DNA from: Mycobacterium attenuatum
GTDB taxonomy: Bacteria; Actinomycetota; Actinomycetes; Mycobacteriales; Mycobacteriaceae
Assembly (NCBI RefSeq): GCF_900566085.1
Contig: NZ_UPHT01000042.1
Coordinates: 1 to 64,000 of the forward strand
DNA length: 64,000 bases
Reading direction: 5' to 3'
Shown: in pieces, positions 54,447-63,561 of the stretch
Layout: every line of letters starts with the position of its first letter
Numbering within the stretch: position 1 is the stretch's first letter
Program-made: the position numbers and the translations under genes
The notes under the pieces: model-generated
The model's database searches: none
Seen by the model: the letters and a program-made list of their open reading frames with translations, nothing else
What the model was told of the DNA's origin: nothing

Positions 54447-54839
54447 ATGCAGAAGACACGCGAACGGTCACATGGTGATCGACTTGGACAGGACGACGCC
54501 GAAGTTCGCGCCGCCATCCGGTTCGCGGTCCTGGCCGCCGGCGCCGGTGTGGGGTTCGTCATCATGGCGGCCCTGTGGGTCAGCACGTGCGGGGAAGCGG
54601 GCCTGGACACGGTGGCCTGTGGCCCACCGGAACGGACCCTGCTGGCCTTCGGCGGACCGCTGATTCTGTTGGCCGGTGGAGTCTGGGCCTTTGTCCGCAC
54701 CTATCAGGTCTGGCGTGCCCGTGGCACCTGGTGGGGGTGGCACGGCGCCGGATGGTTCTTGTTGACGCTGATGGTGGTGGCCGTATCCATGGGGGTGTCT
54801 CCCATCGCCGGCCCGGCCCTGGCGGTGAGTTGGCTCTGA
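54447..54839 (+). CDS. Small membrane protein, Rv3289c homologue
   Basis: A 130-residue protein with three probable membrane helices (FAVLAAGAGVGFVIMAALWV, TLLAFGGPLILLAGGVWAFV, GWFLLTLMVVAVSMGV) and a two-Cys extracytoplasmic loop (STCGEAGLDTVACGPPE) that may form a disulfide. It corresponds to Rv3289c (125 aa), conserved next to the SigF operon. The SigF-type promoter 41 bp upstream makes it a SigF-controlled envelope protein. Function is unknown. Confidence 0.85.
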   Translation: MQKTRERSHGDRLGQDDAEVRAAIRFAVLAAGAGVGFVIMAALWVSTCGEAGLDTVACGPPERTLLAFGGPLILLAGGVWAFVRTYQVWRARGTWWGWHGAGWFLLTLMVVAVSMGVSPIAGPALAVSWL

Positions 54840-54889
54840 TCGCTCCATCCTGTCCCGCGAGTCCGGCCGCTGACGAACGAGGAGAAGCC

Positions 54890-55201
54890 ATGGGCGACAC
54901 CTACCGCGACCCCGTCGACCATCTGCATACAACGCGGCCCCTGGCCGGCGAGTCACTGATCGACGTGCTGCACTGGCCCGGGTACCTGCTGGTGGTGGCC
55001 GGCGTGATCGGCATCGTCGGCTCTCTGGCCGCCTTCGGCACCGGGCATGACGTGCAGGGCATGATCGCCGGCGTCGCGGCGCTCGTGGTCGCCGTGGCCG
55101 GGCTGGTGTGGCTGGCCGTCGAGCACCGCCGGGTACGCAGGATCGCCGAGCGGTGGTACGCCGAACACCCCGAGGTACCGCGCCAACGGTTGGCCAGCTA
55201 G
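54890..55201 (+). CDS. usfY: UsfY, SigF-operon membrane protein
   Basis: A 103-residue orthologue of UsfY (Rv3288c). The short polar N-terminus MGDTYRDPVDHLHTTRP is followed by two membrane helices (LLVVAGVIGIVGSLAAFG and GMIAGVAALVVAVAGLVWLA) and a basic C-terminal tail. A strong ribosome site GAGGAGAA precedes the ATG; the frame extends upstream only as a shadow. It is probably co-transcribed with Rv3289c from the SigF promoter. Function unknown. Confidence 0.9.
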   Translation: MGDTYRDPVDHLHTTRPLAGESLIDVLHWPGYLLVVAGVIGIVGSLAAFGTGHDVQGMIAGVAALVVAVAGLVWLAVEHRRVRRIAERWYAEHPEVPRQRLAS

Positions 55202-55283
55202 CAGTGACAGGTACGGCACCGGCCGCTGATCCTGGCCGGGCGGCACCGGCTGCCGCGTCACCACAAACCCGAGTCGGCAGTTT

Positions 55284-55310
55284 GTTTTACCGGTGGCGCC
55301 GACGGGGTAT
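55284..55310 (+). promoter_or_regulatory. SigF-type promoter between usfY and rsbW
   Basis: GTTT (55284-55287), 17 bases, GGGTAT (55305-55310) on the plus strand. It points towards rsbW-sigF, about 350 bp downstream, consistent with SigF autoregulation of its operon in M. tuberculosis. A transcript from it would run antisense through the small membrane-protein gene at 55356-55505. Confidence 0.6.
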
Positions 55311-55355
55311 CAGGTGTGAACCATGACGAGTACTGGCTGTGCCGCGTCGGCGCTG

Positions 55356-55505
55356 TTACCCCATCATGGGGGACAGAATCACGTAAGCACCGACATAGAT
55401 TGCTGCCGCGACAGCGATCAACACCACCAGGCTGATGCCGGCGATCACCGCGATGCGCCTGAGCCGGCGTGCCTGGATGGTGTCCGTCACGTCGCGTTCG
55501 TGCAT
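55356..55505 (-). CDS. 49-aa single-pass membrane protein under SigF control (unlisted small gene)
   Basis: Forty-nine codons read MHERDVTDTIQARRLRRI, then a hydrophobic helix of about 25 residues (AVIAGISLVVLIAVAAAIYV), ending LSPMMG and TAA. Basic residues before the helix predict the N-terminus inside. A SigF-like promoter (55516-55541) on the same strand ends 11 bases before the ATG, so the message has only a few bases of leader. The frame has mycobacterial codon bias and a clean membrane topology, so it is very probably real despite its size. It lies in the usfY-rsbW gap and is transcribed away from rsbW. No family recognised. Confidence 0.7.
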   Translation of the reverse strand: MHERDVTDTIQARRLRRIAVIAGISLVVLIAVAAAIYVGAYVILSPMMG

Positions 55506-55515
55506 AGCTGGTTGA

Positions 55516-55541
55516 ATACCCGGTGCCAGCCGTGACCAACC
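55516..55541 (-). promoter_or_regulatory. SigF-type promoter for the 49-aa membrane protein
   Basis: On the minus strand GGTTG (55541-55537), a 15-base spacer, then GGGTAT (55521-55516). The -10 is a perfect SigF element; the -35 differs by one base from GGTTT and the spacing is at the short end. The start codon follows at 55505. Confidence 0.6.
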
Positions 55542-55663
55542 GGTTAGAACGCGCGGCCCACACCGGGCCTCCGGAAGGCAATCGAGAAGGGACCGAAATC
55601 GACAGCCAAATCGGGACCCACATCAGTAGTAGTAGTGTCGGTCAAAAATTGCCGGGAGGCCAC

Positions 55664-56101
55664 ATGAGCGATGCCGACGCGCGTCTCAACAGGCACCAAC
55701 GCGGCGACCGCGCCGTCGAGCTCAACGTTGCTGCGCGCTTGGAGAATCTGGCCATCCTGCGCACCCTGGTCGGTGCCATCGGCACCTTCGAGGACTTGGA
55801 TTTCGATGCCGTCGCCGACCTGAGGCTGGCGGTCGACGAAGTGTGCACCCGGTTGATCCGCTCAGCCACGCCGAACGCGACCCTGACGCTGGTAGTCGAT
55901 CCGCGCGACGACGAACTCGTCGTCGAGGCGTCGGCGATCTGCGACACCCATGACGTCGTGGCGCCGGGCAGCTTCAGCTGGCATGTCCTGACCTCGCTGG
56001 CCGACGACGTCCAGACGTTTCACGATGGTCGCTTGCCCGACGCCGCCGGCAGTGTGTTCGGCATTGTGTTGACGGCCCGACGGGCGGCCTCTGGCAGGTG
56101 A
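55664..56101 (+). CDS. rsbW: Anti-sigma-F factor RsbW (UsfX)
   Basis: A 145-residue GHKL-fold anti-sigma factor, exactly the length of Rv3287c. ELNVAARLENLAILRTLVGA and LRLAVDEVCTRLI form the N-box-containing helices of the ATP-binding fold. It binds SigF and keeps it from RNA polymerase until anti-anti-sigma factors (RsfA/RsfB type, STAS domain) release it. The ATG at 55664 has GGGAGG upstream; the longer frame is not used. Its TGA overlaps the sigF GTG (GTGA), giving coupled, balanced synthesis. Confidence 0.95.
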   Translation: MSDADARLNRHQRGDRAVELNVAARLENLAILRTLVGAIGTFEDLDFDAVADLRLAVDEVCTRLIRSATPNATLTLVVDPRDDELVVEASAICDTHDVVAPGSFSWHVLTSLADDVQTFHDGRLPDAAGSVFGIVLTARRAASGR

Positions 56102-56886
56102 CGCCGCGACCTGGCGGCGGTTCTGCTTCACGGCCGAACGAATACGCCGATGTGCCGGAGATGTTTCGTGAGTTGGCCGGATTCGAGGCCGACTCACCGG
56201 ACTTCCAGCGCCACCGCGACAAGATCGTGGAGCGTTGCCTGCCGCTGGCCGATCACATCGCCCGGCGGTTCGAGGGCCGTGGCGAACCGCGCGACGACCT
56301 GATCCAGGTCGCCCGGGTCGGACTGGTCAATGCCGTCGTCCGCTTCGATGTCGAGACCGGGTCGGATTTCGTCTCGTTCGCCGTGCCCACCATCATGGGC
56401 GAAGTCCGCCGGCACTTTCGAGACAACAGTTGGTCGGTCAAGGTTCCCCGCCGGCTCAAGGAACTGCACCTGCGGTTGGGCACCGCCACCGCAGACCTGT
56501 CGCAACGGCTCGGCAGGGCGCCCACCGCCACCGAACTTGCCGCCGAACTTGGTATGGATCGCACCGAAGTTGTCGAAGGGCTGGTGGCGGGCAGCTCCTA
56601 CAACACCTTGTCCATTGACAGCGGTGGCGGTAATGAAGACGACGACGCCCGTGCCATCGCGGACACGCTCGGTGACATGGACACCGGCCTGGACCGCATC
56701 GAAGATCGGGAGTCGCTGCGCCCATTGCTCGAAGCGCTGCCCGAGCGCGAGCGAACGGTGTTGATACTCAGGTTTTTCGAGTCGATGACGCAAACACAGA
56801 TCGCCGAGCGGGTCGGCATCTCGCAGATGCACGTATCGCGGTTGCTGGCCAAGTCGCTAGCGCGGCTCCGCGACCAGCTCGAGTAG
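56098..56886 (+). CDS. sigF: RNA polymerase sigma factor SigF
   Basis: A 262-residue group 3 sigma factor (Rv3286c, 261 aa). Region 2 is RDDLIQVARVGLVNAVVRFD and FVSFAVPTIMGEVRRHFRD; region 3 has LSQRLGRAPTATELAAELG; region 4 is TQTQIAERVGISQMHVSRLL. It directs stationary-phase and stress genes with GTTT-N16-GGGTAT promoters, three of which lie in this locus. GTG start overlapping the rsbW stop. Its last 30 bp overlap the convergent STAS gene. Confidence 0.96.
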   Translation: MTPRPGGGSASRPNEYADVPEMFRELAGFEADSPDFQRHRDKIVERCLPLADHIARRFEGRGEPRDDLIQVARVGLVNAVVRFDVETGSDFVSFAVPTIMGEVRRHFRDNSWSVKVPRRLKELHLRLGTATADLSQRLGRAPTATELAAELGMDRTEVVEGLVAGSSYNTLSIDSGGGNEDDDARAIADTLGDMDTGLDRIEDRESLRPLLEALPERERTVLILRFFESMTQTQIAERVGISQMHVSRLLAKSLARLRDQLE

Positions 56887-57246
56887 GCGCAGGTCCCCCT
56901 CCGGTGCACCGTTCACCGCCTCTATGACGGGCAGCGCGCCGTCGGGATCGCAAATCTCCAATAACCGCGACACGACCCGGCTGGGCACCAGCGCCCACCG
57001 GATGTCTGCCGCCGAGCAGACCACGTTGATTCGGTGAAGAGCGGAAAACCCGGCAGTACCAATGAATTCCAGGTGGCGTAGGTCCAGGGTCAGCCACCGG
57101 CAAGACCGCACGCACTGCTGCACGTATCCGGTGAGCTGATCGGCATTGGCGGCGTCGAGCTCACCTTCCACGGTGATCACGCCGGCCGACGGCCCATAGC
57201 TGGCAGTGAAGTCAGCGGTTCCGCATTTCTGCCAGGATTGGATCAC
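56857..57246 (-). CDS. STAS-domain protein, putative anti-anti-sigma factor
   Basis: A 129-residue STAS-domain protein if translation starts at the GTG at 57246; the frame is open to an upstream start at 57387 (176 aa), but that extension looks noncoding. The fold begins GVITVEGELDAANADQL. The phosphorylation loop, normally DSSG, reads LEFIGTAGFSAL, with Thr in place of the Ser. Such proteins bind anti-sigma kinases, and RsfA/RsfB do so for the SigF system. Being convergent and overlapping sigF by 30 bp, it is a natural candidate to act on RsbW, or to influence sigF by antisense transcription. Both are inference. Confidence 0.72.
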   Translation of the reverse strand: MIQSWQKCGTADFTASYGPSAGVITVEGELDAANADQLTGYVQQCVRSCRWLTLDLRHLEFIGTAGFSALHRINVVCSAADIRWALVPSRVVSRLLEICDPDGALPVIEAVNGAPEGDLRLLELVAEPR

Positions 57247-57483
57247 AGACAATCGTGGACTCCATCCATCGAGCGTTTGTTGCTGTCGACCACGCCGCGT
57301 CTGCGCGGGACCGCTATACAGGGAGTTTGCCTTCCTGGCGACCCTGACGCACTGACAGGACGTAGCTCCGGGCGGCTGTGAACTCAACCTGTTTCGAGGC
57401 TACCCGGCGGGTGCCGGGGCGACAACGTTCTCCGATCTGACTCAGAGAATCGCTGGTCAGACGGGGTTTGGCTCGGTGATCGG

Positions 57484-59280
57484 CTACTTGATCTCGGCGA
57501 GCACCGTGCCCTGCGTGATGGCTGCCCCGGCCTCGACCGCCAGGCCGGTGATGACGCCGTCCTTGTGGGCGGTGACCGGGTTTTCCATCTTCATCGCCTC
57601 AAGGACCACCACAAGATCGCCGGTGACGACTTCTTGTCCTTCTTCGACAGCGACCTTCACCACGGTGCCCTGCATGGGTGCGGTCACCGCGTCGCCGGAG
57701 GCTGCCGCGCCGCTGTGGGCGCCGCGCTTGCGCGGCTTGGGTTTGCGCCGGATGACGCCGACCGGGTCGCAGCCGCCGCCGCCGGACAGCGCCAGGTCGG
57801 CGGGCAGTGACACCTCGACCCGTCGACCGTCGACCTCGACGACCACCTTCTGCCGCGGCCGGGCGTCTTCCTCGTCGCTGGGCTCGCCGGCGGTGAAGGG
57901 TTCGACGGTGTTGTTCCACTCGGTCTCGATCCAACGGGTGTGCACCGAGAAGCCGTCCTGGTCGCCGATGAACGCCGGGTCGGCCACCACCGCCCGGTGG
58001 AAGGGGATGACGGTGGCCAGACCCTCCACCTCGAATTCGTCCAGCGCGCGACGCGCGCGGGCCAGCGCCTCGGCGCGGTCGGCGCCGTGGACGATCAGCT
58101 TGGCCAGCATCGAGTCGAACTGGCCGCCGATCACCGAGCCGGTCTCCACGCCGGAATCCAGCCGGACGCCCGGGCCGCTGGACGGGTGGAATTTGGTCAC
58201 CGGTCCGGGCGCGGGCAAGAATCCGCGCCCGGCGTCCTCGCCGTTGATCCGGAACTCGATGGCGTGCCCGCGGGGGGTGGGGTCCTCGGTGATGTCCAGC
58301 TTTTCGCCGTTGGCGATCTTGAACTGCTGCAGCACCAAGTCGATACCGGCGGTTTCCTCGGTGACCGGGTGCTCGACCTGCAGGCGGGTGTTGACCTCGA
58401 GGAAGGAGATGAGGCCGTCCTGTCCGACCAGGTATTCGACGGTCCCGGCGCCGTAGTAGTGGGCCTCTTTGCAGATCCGCTTGGCCGATTCGTGGATTTC
58501 CTTGCGCTGCGCGTCCGTCAGGAATGGTGCCGGGGCCTCCTCGACCAGCTTCTGGTAGCGGCGCTGCAGTGAGCAGTCGCGGGTCCCGGCGACCACGACG
58601 TTGCCGTGCTGGTCGGCGATTACCTGCGCCTCGACGTGGCGCGGCTTGTCCAGGTAACGCTCGACGAAGCACTCGCCGCGGCCGAACGCGGCGGTGGCTT
58701 CCCGCACCGCCGACTCGTAGAGTTCGGGGATTTCGTCGATGGTGCGGGCCACCTTCATGCCCTTGCCGCCGCCGCCGTGGGCGGCCTTGATCGCGATCGG
58801 CAAGCCGTATTCGTTGGCGAAGGCGATCACCTCGTCGGCGTCTTTGACCGGGTCGGGGGTGCCGGGCACCAGCGGAGCCTGCGCGCGGGCGGCGATGTGA
58901 CGAGCGGTGACCTTGTCGCCGAGGTCGCGGATCGACTGGGGGCTGGGCCCGATCCAGATCAGCCCGGCGTCAATCACCGCCTGGGCGAAGTTGGCGTTTT
59001 CCGACAGGAAGCCGTAGCCGGGGTGGATGGCGTTGGCACCGGACTTGGCCGCCGCGTCGAGCAGCTTTTCGAAGTCCAGGTAGGACTCGGCCGAGGTTTG
59101 ACCACCGAGGGCGAACGCCTCGTCGGCCAGCCGTACGTGCGGAGCCTCGGCGTCGGGTTCGGCGTAGACGGCCACGCTGGCCAGACCGGCATCCCGGGCC
59201 GCCCGGATCACCCGGACTGCGATCTCACCGCGGTTGGCGACGAGAACCTTGGTGATCCTGGAGCTGGCGTGACTGGCCAC
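57484..59280 (-). CDS. accA3: Acyl-CoA carboxylase alpha subunit AccA3
   Basis: A 598-residue biotin carboxylase plus biotin carrier protein (Rv3285, 600 aa). The N-terminal domain ([19 protein letters not shown]) is followed by the ATP-grasp loop [12 protein letters not shown] and [16 protein letters not shown]; the C-terminal biotinyl site is LEAMKMENP. It is the shared alpha subunit for the AccD4, AccD5 and AccD6 complexes that carboxylate acyl-, propionyl- and acetyl-CoA for mycolic and multimethyl-branched lipids. GTG start with ACAGGAGG upstream. A short inverted repeat lies about 30-40 bp before the start. Confidence 0.97.
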   Translation of the reverse strand: MASHASSRITKVLVANRGEIAVRVIRAARDAGLASVAVYAEPDAEAPHVRLADEAFALGGQTSAESYLDFEKLLDAAAKSGANAIHPGYGFLSENANFAQAVIDAGLIWIGPSPQSIRDLGDKVTARHIAARAQAPLVPGTPDPVKDADEVIAFANEYGLPIAIKAAHGGGGKGMKVARTIDEIPELYESAVREATAAFGRGECFVERYLDKPRHVEAQVIADQHGNVVVAGTRDCSLQRRYQKLVEEAPAPFLTDAQRKEIHESAKRICKEAHYYGAGTVEYLVGQDGLISFLEVNTRLQVEHPVTEETAGIDLVLQQFKIANGEKLDITEDPTPRGHAIEFRINGEDAGRGFLPAPGPVTKFHPSSGPGVRLDSGVETGSVIGGQFDSMLAKLIVHGADRAEALARARRALDEFEVEGLATVIPFHRAVVADPAFIGDQDGFSVHTRWIETEWNNTVEPFTAGEPSDEEDARPRQKVVVEVDGRRVEVSLPADLALSGGGGCDPVGVIRRKPKPRKRGAHSGAAASGDAVTAPMQGTVVKVAVEEGQEVVTGDLVVVLEAMKMENPVTAHKDGVITGLAVEAGAAITQGTVLAEIK

Positions 59281-59306
59281 TGCGCCTCCTGTAGGGCTGA
59301 ACGTCC

Positions 59307-59321
59307 TTAAGAGAATTTCTT
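59307..59321. promoter_or_regulatory. Short inverted repeat upstream of accA3
   Basis: TAAGA-GAATT-TCTTA, five-base perfect arms in an AT-rich patch 27-41 bp before the accA3 GTG. The position would suit an operator or promoter element. No known binding motif is recognised. Confidence 0.35.
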
Positions 59322-59382
59322 ACAAGTCTTGTTCCGGGAAGTTTATGCGCCGCGCCGTGGGGCCGGGCACGCGGTTCCCGGT

Positions 59383-59802
59383 TCAGGCCGTCTCGCGCAG
59401 TCGGCGCTTGATCCTGGCCAGCATCGCTGACATGCCACGCAGCCGAAGCGGGCTGATCAGAGCGGCCAAACCCAGTTCGGCGTAGAAATCCTCGGGCACC
59501 GCCAAAATGTCGGCTGCCGGCTGGCCGTCGAGGCCCGCGGCCAGTATCGAGGCGAAGCCGCGGGTGGTCGGCGCTTCGGCCGGCGCGCTGAAGTGCAGGC
59601 GCACGCGCTGCGGATTGCTGGCGTCAACGTGCAAGAACAGCGGCGACTGGCACTCGGGCACGGGTTCCATAGCGGATTCGGCGAGGTGCTCAGGAAGCGC
59701 CGGCAGCTCGTTCGCGAACTCCAGCAGCAGGCTCAACTTGTCCTGGCCCTGAACTTCGGCGAAGTCGGACACCACCTCGGCTAGCGGCGCAGGCAGACTC
59801 AT
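59383..59802 (-). CDS. SufE-like protein, Rv3284 homologue
   Basis: A 139-residue SufE-fold protein. The sulfur-accepting Cys is in [15 protein letters not shown] near residue 51. [21 protein letters not shown] and [15 protein letters not shown] are the conserved SufE helices. SufE proteins accept sulfane sulfur and pass it on. It begins with a one-base overlap with the stop of the thiosulfate sulfurtransferase sseA, so the pair may relay sulfur between them. Confidence 0.92.
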   Translation of the reverse strand: MSLPAPLAEVVSDFAEVQGQDKLSLLLEFANELPALPEHLAESAMEPVPECQSPLFLHVDASNPQRVRLHFSAPAEAPTTRGFASILAAGLDGQPAADILAVPEDFYAELGLAALISPLRLRGMSAMLARIKRRLRETA

Positions 59803-60692
59803 CAGGCTGATACGGCTCCTGGAGCTTCCCCGGCGACGATCGGTACGCGGACGGTGTTACCCCATTCGGTCCACGATCCGTCGTAGTTGCGCACGCCGGG
59901 CTTGCCGAGCAGATGGGTGAGCACGAACCAGGTGTGGCTGGAGCGTTCGCCGATGCGGCAGTAGACGACGGTCTTGTCGTCGGGGTTCAAGAAGCCGTAG
60001 AGCTTTTCGAGCTCCTCGCGGCTGCGGAACCGTCCGCTCTCGTCGACCGCCTTGCTCCACGGGATCGAGCGCGCCGTGGGGATGTGGCCGCCGCGCAGCA
60101 CGCCCTCTTCGGGGTAGTCGGGCATGTGGGTGCGTTTGCCGGTGTACTCGTCGGGCGAGCGCACGTCGATCAGTGGCTGGCTGCCCAGGATGGCCAGCAC
60201 GTCGTCCTTGAAGGCGCGGATCGGGCCGTCGTTGCGCTGCACCACCGGGTAGCCGGCCGACGTCTTTGCCGGCACCTCGAGGGTGGTGTCGCGGCGTTCG
60301 GCGAGCCACAGGTCGCGACCGCCGTTGAGCAAGCGCACATCGGGGTGGCCGAACAGGGTGAACACCCACAGCGCGTAGGCTGCCCACCAGTTGCTCTTGT
60401 CGCCGTAGATCACCACGGTGTCGTCGCGGGCAATACCTTTGCGGTCCATCAATGCGGCGAACTGCTCACCGGTGATGTAGTCGCGCACCGTCGGGTCGTT
60501 CAGGTCGGTGTGCCAATCCACCTTGACCGCACCCGGAATATGGCCGACGTCGTAAAGCAGGACGTCTTCATCGGATTCGACGATCGCCAAACCGGGAGTG
60601 CCCAGGTGGGCAGACAGCCAATCGGCGGTTACGAGCCGTTCTGGGTGGGCGTAGGCCGACAGACTGGGACTCGGATCAGAGGGAAGCGGCAC
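59802..60692 (-). CDS. sseA: Thiosulfate sulfurtransferase SseA
   Basis: A 296-residue tandem-rhodanese enzyme (Rv3283, 297 aa). The N-terminal rhodanese domain is inactive ([11 protein letters not shown] has no Cys), and the C-terminal domain has the catalytic Cys in [15 protein letters not shown]. It moves sulfane sulfur from thiosulfate to acceptors and has been linked to cysteine and redox metabolism. The GTG at 60692 (VPLPSDPSP) matches the M. tuberculosis start; the frame upstream is shadow. It is translationally coupled to the sufE-like gene. Confidence 0.94.
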   Translation of the reverse strand: MPLPSDPSPSLSAYAHPERLVTADWLSAHLGTPGLAIVESDEDVLLYDVGHIPGAVKVDWHTDLNDPTVRDYITGEQFAALMDRKGIARDDTVVIYGDKSNWWAAYALWVFTLFGHPDVRLLNGGRDLWLAERRDTTLEVPAKTSAGYPVVQRNDGPIRAFKDDVLAILGSQPLIDVRSPDEYTGKRTHMPDYPEEGVLRGGHIPTARSIPWSKAVDESGRFRSREELEKLYGFLNPDDKTVVYCRIGERSSHTWFVLTHLLGKPGVRNYDGSWTEWGNTVRVPIVAGEAPGAVSA

Positions 60693-60806
60693 GTGTTTCA
60701 GCCTACCGTTGACCATGCAGCCGTCCGCCCGGCTGGTCGAGCCATGCCTGCGGTTGCGCGGACATACACTCGCCGCGGTCTCCAAGCTCCGACGCACTGG
60801 CCGGGC

Positions 60807-61448
60807 TCACGTGCCGGCGTTGGCCGCCCAGAGCGCGGCGACGGACAGCCCTAGCTGCTGCAGCAGTGAACGCAGAAGTGGCAGGCTCAACCCGATTACG
60901 TTCGACGGATCGCCGTCGACCCCGTCGACGAACCAACCGCCCAGACCGTCCAGCGTGAAGCCGCCGGCAACCCGCAGCGGCTCCCCGCTGGCCAGGTAGG
61001 CCTCCAGATCGTCGGGCGATGGTGTTGCGAAATGAACCGTGCTGATTGCAGTTTCGGCAAGACTGTCGACGATTTCGGCGTTGCGCAACCGGATGACGCA
61101 GTGGCCGGTATGAAGCTGGCCGGAGCGGCCGGACATGGAATGCCAAAGCCGGCGGGCATGGTCGACCGATTGTGGTTTGCCGCACAGCCGGCCGTCGAGG
61201 TAGAGCATCGAATCACAGCCCACGACAACGCAATCGCCGGCAACAGTGCCGTCCAGCGACGCGGCGACGTGCTCGGCTTTCGCCCGCGCGAGCGCGGCTA
61301 CCACCGTGCCCGGCGAAGCATCGGGTTGCAGACCTTCGATGACCATGTCCTCGTCGACCCCGGATGCCAAAACCAGCGGCTCGACGCCGGATTGCCGTAG
61401 CACTTTGAGCCGACCGGGGGATGCCGACCCGAGCACCAGCCGGGTCAT
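60807..61448 (-). CDS. Maf-family nucleotide pyrophosphatase
   Basis: A 213-residue Maf/Ham1-fold protein (Rv3282, 222 aa). [15 protein letters not shown] is the N-terminal Maf motif, [13 protein letters not shown] the central acid motif, and [11 protein letters not shown] the next. Maf proteins hydrolyse modified or canonical nucleoside triphosphates and are linked to septum control. The ATG at 61448 overlaps the accE5 stop by four bases, so maf is part of the accD5-accE5 transcript. Confidence 0.92.
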   Translation of the reverse strand: MTRLVLGSASPGRLKVLRQSGVEPLVLASGVDEDMVIEGLQPDASPGTVVAALARAKAEHVAASLDGTVAGDCVVVGCDSMLYLDGRLCGKPQSVDHARRLWHSMSGRSGQLHTGHCVIRLRNAEIVDSLAETAISTVHFATPSPDDLEAYLASGEPLRVAGGFTLDGLGGWFVDGVDGDPSNVIGLSLPLLRSLLQQLGLSVAALWAANAGT

Positions 61449-61792
61449 CGGCGCATGTGCAGCATTTCCTGCAGCGTGATGCGCTGCCAGCTGAAGACGG
61501 GGAACCGCAGCTTGTCGACTGCCAAGCCCCACCGAGTGGGCTCGGTTTCCGGCGCCGGGGGCGCACCGCTGACGCTGCCCAGCACCGCGACCAGCGCGGC
61601 CAACTCCTGATCGGTGGGGTGTCCCTTGAGGATCTCGATGTGGGGTTCGTGGGGGTGCGGTGCGTGGTCGGCGGTTTCGCTCGTCTCGTTCCGCTCAGTC
61701 ATTGCGCTCGCTCCGCTCACTCGACTCACAGTGGCCTGATTGTTCGTCTCGTTCCCGTCGCTCGCTGCGCTCGCTCCGCTCACTCGACTCAC
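61445..61792 (-). CDS. accE5: Acyl-CoA carboxylase epsilon subunit AccE5
   Basis: A 115-residue epsilon subunit (Rv3281). The conserved part is the C-terminal half: [39 protein letters not shown] and [11 protein letters not shown]. It binds AccA3-AccD5 and stimulates propionyl-CoA carboxylase. The N-terminal half is a repeat, VSRVSGASA occurring twice with SDGNETNN between. M. tuberculosis has a much longer version of the same kind of repeat (177 residues in total). The GTG at 61792 overlaps the accD5 stop (GTGA), and its own stop overlaps maf. Confidence 0.9.
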   Translation of the reverse strand: MSRVSGASAASDGNETNNQATVSRVSGASAMTERNETSETADHAPHPHEPHIEILKGHPTDQELAALVAVLGSVSGAPPAPETEPTRWGLAVDKLRFPVFSWQRITLQEMLHMRR

Positions 61793-61797
61793 AGTGG
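61704..61797. repeat. 31-bp direct repeat in accE5
   Basis: A perfect 31-bp sequence starting GCGCTCGCTCCGCTC and ending CACAGTGG occurs at 61704-61734 and 61767-61797, 63 bp apart and in frame. It encodes the duplicated VSRVSGAS peptide of AccE5; the second copy includes the accE5 start codon and accD5 stop. Confidence 0.92.
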
Positions 61798-63429
61798 AAT
61801 ATTCCCGTGCTTCTTTGGCGGCTGCTGCGCGATCTTGCGCTCCAGCAGCCGTAGCGCAGTCCCGATGTAGCCGCGGGTGTACGACGGCGGGATCACGGCG
61901 TCGACATACCCGCGTTCGGCGGCGATATACGGGTTGACCAGCGTGTCCTCGTATTCCTGCTGCAGCGCAAGCCGCAACGCGTCGACGTCCTCGCCGTCTT
62001 TGGCCGCCTGCGCGAGCTGCTGACGGTACACGAAGCCCACGGCACCGGAAGCGCCCATCACCGCGATCTGCGCGGTAGGCCAGGCCAGGTTGACGTCGCA
62101 GCCCATGTCCTTGGAGCCCATCACGCAATACGCGCCGCCGTAGGCCTTGCGGGTGATGACGGTGATCTTCGGAACGGTCGCTTCGCCATAGGCGTAGAGC
62201 AGTTTGGCGCCGCGGCGGATGATGCCGTTGTATTCCTGATCGGTGCCGGGCAGAAAGCCCGGAACGTCGACGAACATCACGATCGGAATGTTGAAGCAGT
62301 CGCAGGTCCGCACGAATCGGGCGGCCTTCTCCGAGGCGTTGATGTCCAGGCAGCCAGCGAACTGAGTGGGCTGGTTGGCGACGATTCCCACCGGCCGGCC
62401 CTCAATGCGCCCGAACCCGACGATGATGTTCTGCGCGTAGCCGGCCTGGATCTCGAGGAACTCGTCCTCGTCGAGGATGCGGGTGACCACTTCGTGCATG
62501 TCGTAGGGCTGGTTCGGGGAGTCGGGGATCAACGTGTCCAGCTCGAGGTCCTCGTCGGTCAGGTTCTGCTCGACCGGCCCTTCGGGGACGGCCGCCGGGT
62601 AGCGCGGCGGATCGGTGAAGTTGTTGGGCGGCAGGTAGCTCAGCAGCTCGCGAACGTAGTCGAACGCGTCCTGCTCGCCGGACGCGACATAGTGCGCGGT
62701 GCCGGATTTGGCCATGTGGGTGTGGCCACCGCCGAGTTCCTCCATGGTGACGTCCTCGCCGGTGACCGTCTTGATGACGTCGGGTCCGGTGATGAACATC
62801 TGGCTGGTCTGGTCGACCATGACGACGAAGTCGGTCAGCGCGGGGGAGTAGACGTGACCACCGGCGGCAGCGCCCATGATCAGCGAGATCTGCGGGATCA
62901 CGCCGGAGGCCAGGATGTTGTTGCGGAAAATCCGGCTGTACAGGCCCAGCGAGACGACGCCTTCCTGAATGCGCGCGCCCGCCCCGTCGTTGATGCCGAT
63001 CAGCGGACGGCCGGTCTTGACCGCCAGCTCCTGCACCTTGACGATCTTCTCGCCGTACACCTCACCCAGGCTGCCGCCGAACACGGTGGCGTCCTGGCTG
63101 AAGATGCACACGTCGCGGCCGTCGATGGTGCCGTATCCGGTGACCACGCCATCGCCCAGCGGGCGGTTGTTCTCCAACCCGAAATTGGTGCTGCGGTGCC
63201 GTGCCAGCGCGTCCAGCTCGACGAACGAATCCTCGTCCAGCAGTGCGTAGATGCGCTCCCGGGCCGTCAACTTGCCTTTGGCATGCACCTTCTCGATGGC
63301 GGTCTCGCCTACCGGATGCAGGGACTCGGCCCGACGCTTGTGCAGCTCCGCGAGCTTGCCCGCGGTGGTATGGATGTCGATCGTGTGTTCGGCGGCGGGC
63401 TCGGCAGTATGGTCGGTAACGCTCGTCAT
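61789..63429 (-). CDS. accD5: Propionyl-CoA carboxylase beta subunit AccD5
   Basis: A 546-residue carboxyltransferase (Rv3280, 548 aa). [13 protein letters not shown] and [17 protein letters not shown] form the N-terminal acyl-CoA site. [32 protein letters not shown] and [17 protein letters not shown] form the C-terminal carboxybiotin site. With AccA3 and AccE5 it makes methylmalonyl-CoA for multimethyl-branched lipids. It is the first gene of an accD5-accE5-maf overlap operon. In M. tuberculosis birA lies upstream; here a PE_PGRS gene does. Confidence 0.96.
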   Translation of the reverse strand: MTSVTDHTAEPAAEHTIDIHTTAGKLAELHKRRAESLHPVGETAIEKVHAKGKLTARERIYALLDEDSFVELDALARHRSTNFGLENNRPLGDGVVTGYGTIDGRDVCIFSQDATVFGGSLGEVYGEKIVKVQELAVKTGRPLIGINDGAGARIQEGVVSLGLYSRIFRNNILASGVIPQISLIMGAAAGGHVYSPALTDFVVMVDQTSQMFITGPDVIKTVTGEDVTMEELGGGHTHMAKSGTAHYVASGEQDAFDYVRELLSYLPPNNFTDPPRYPAAVPEGPVEQNLTDEDLELDTLIPDSPNQPYDMHEVVTRILDEDEFLEIQAGYAQNIIVGFGRIEGRPVGIVANQPTQFAGCLDINASEKAARFVRTCDCFNIPIVMFVDVPGFLPGTDQEYNGIIRRGAKLLYAYGEATVPKITVITRKAYGGAYCVMGSKDMGCDVNLAWPTAQIAVMGASGAVGFVYRQQLAQAAKDGEDVDALRLALQQEYEDTLVNPYIAAERGYVDAVIPPSYTRGYIGTALRLLERKIAQQPPKKHGNIPL

Positions 63430-63561
63430 GGGAGTCGATGGTATCGGCAGCCACCGCGTCTGCCGTCAGGAAGCCATCGTTGTCTCACATCCAGCGTTCT
63501 CGCCGTCGTGCAGTGTGCCTCTGCAGCGCGTGCATTCGGGCGGCCGGCTGGGCCTACCTGT

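Noticed and set aside
55323-55535. 70-codon plus-strand frame after the SigF-type site
   Set aside because: Cys/His/Asp-rich with no ribosome site, and antisense to a frame with a clear membrane helix and promoter.
61793-62128. Upstream extension of accE5 to 227 codons
   Set aside because: It runs through accD5 in another frame; the GTGA overlap at 61792 gives the natural start.
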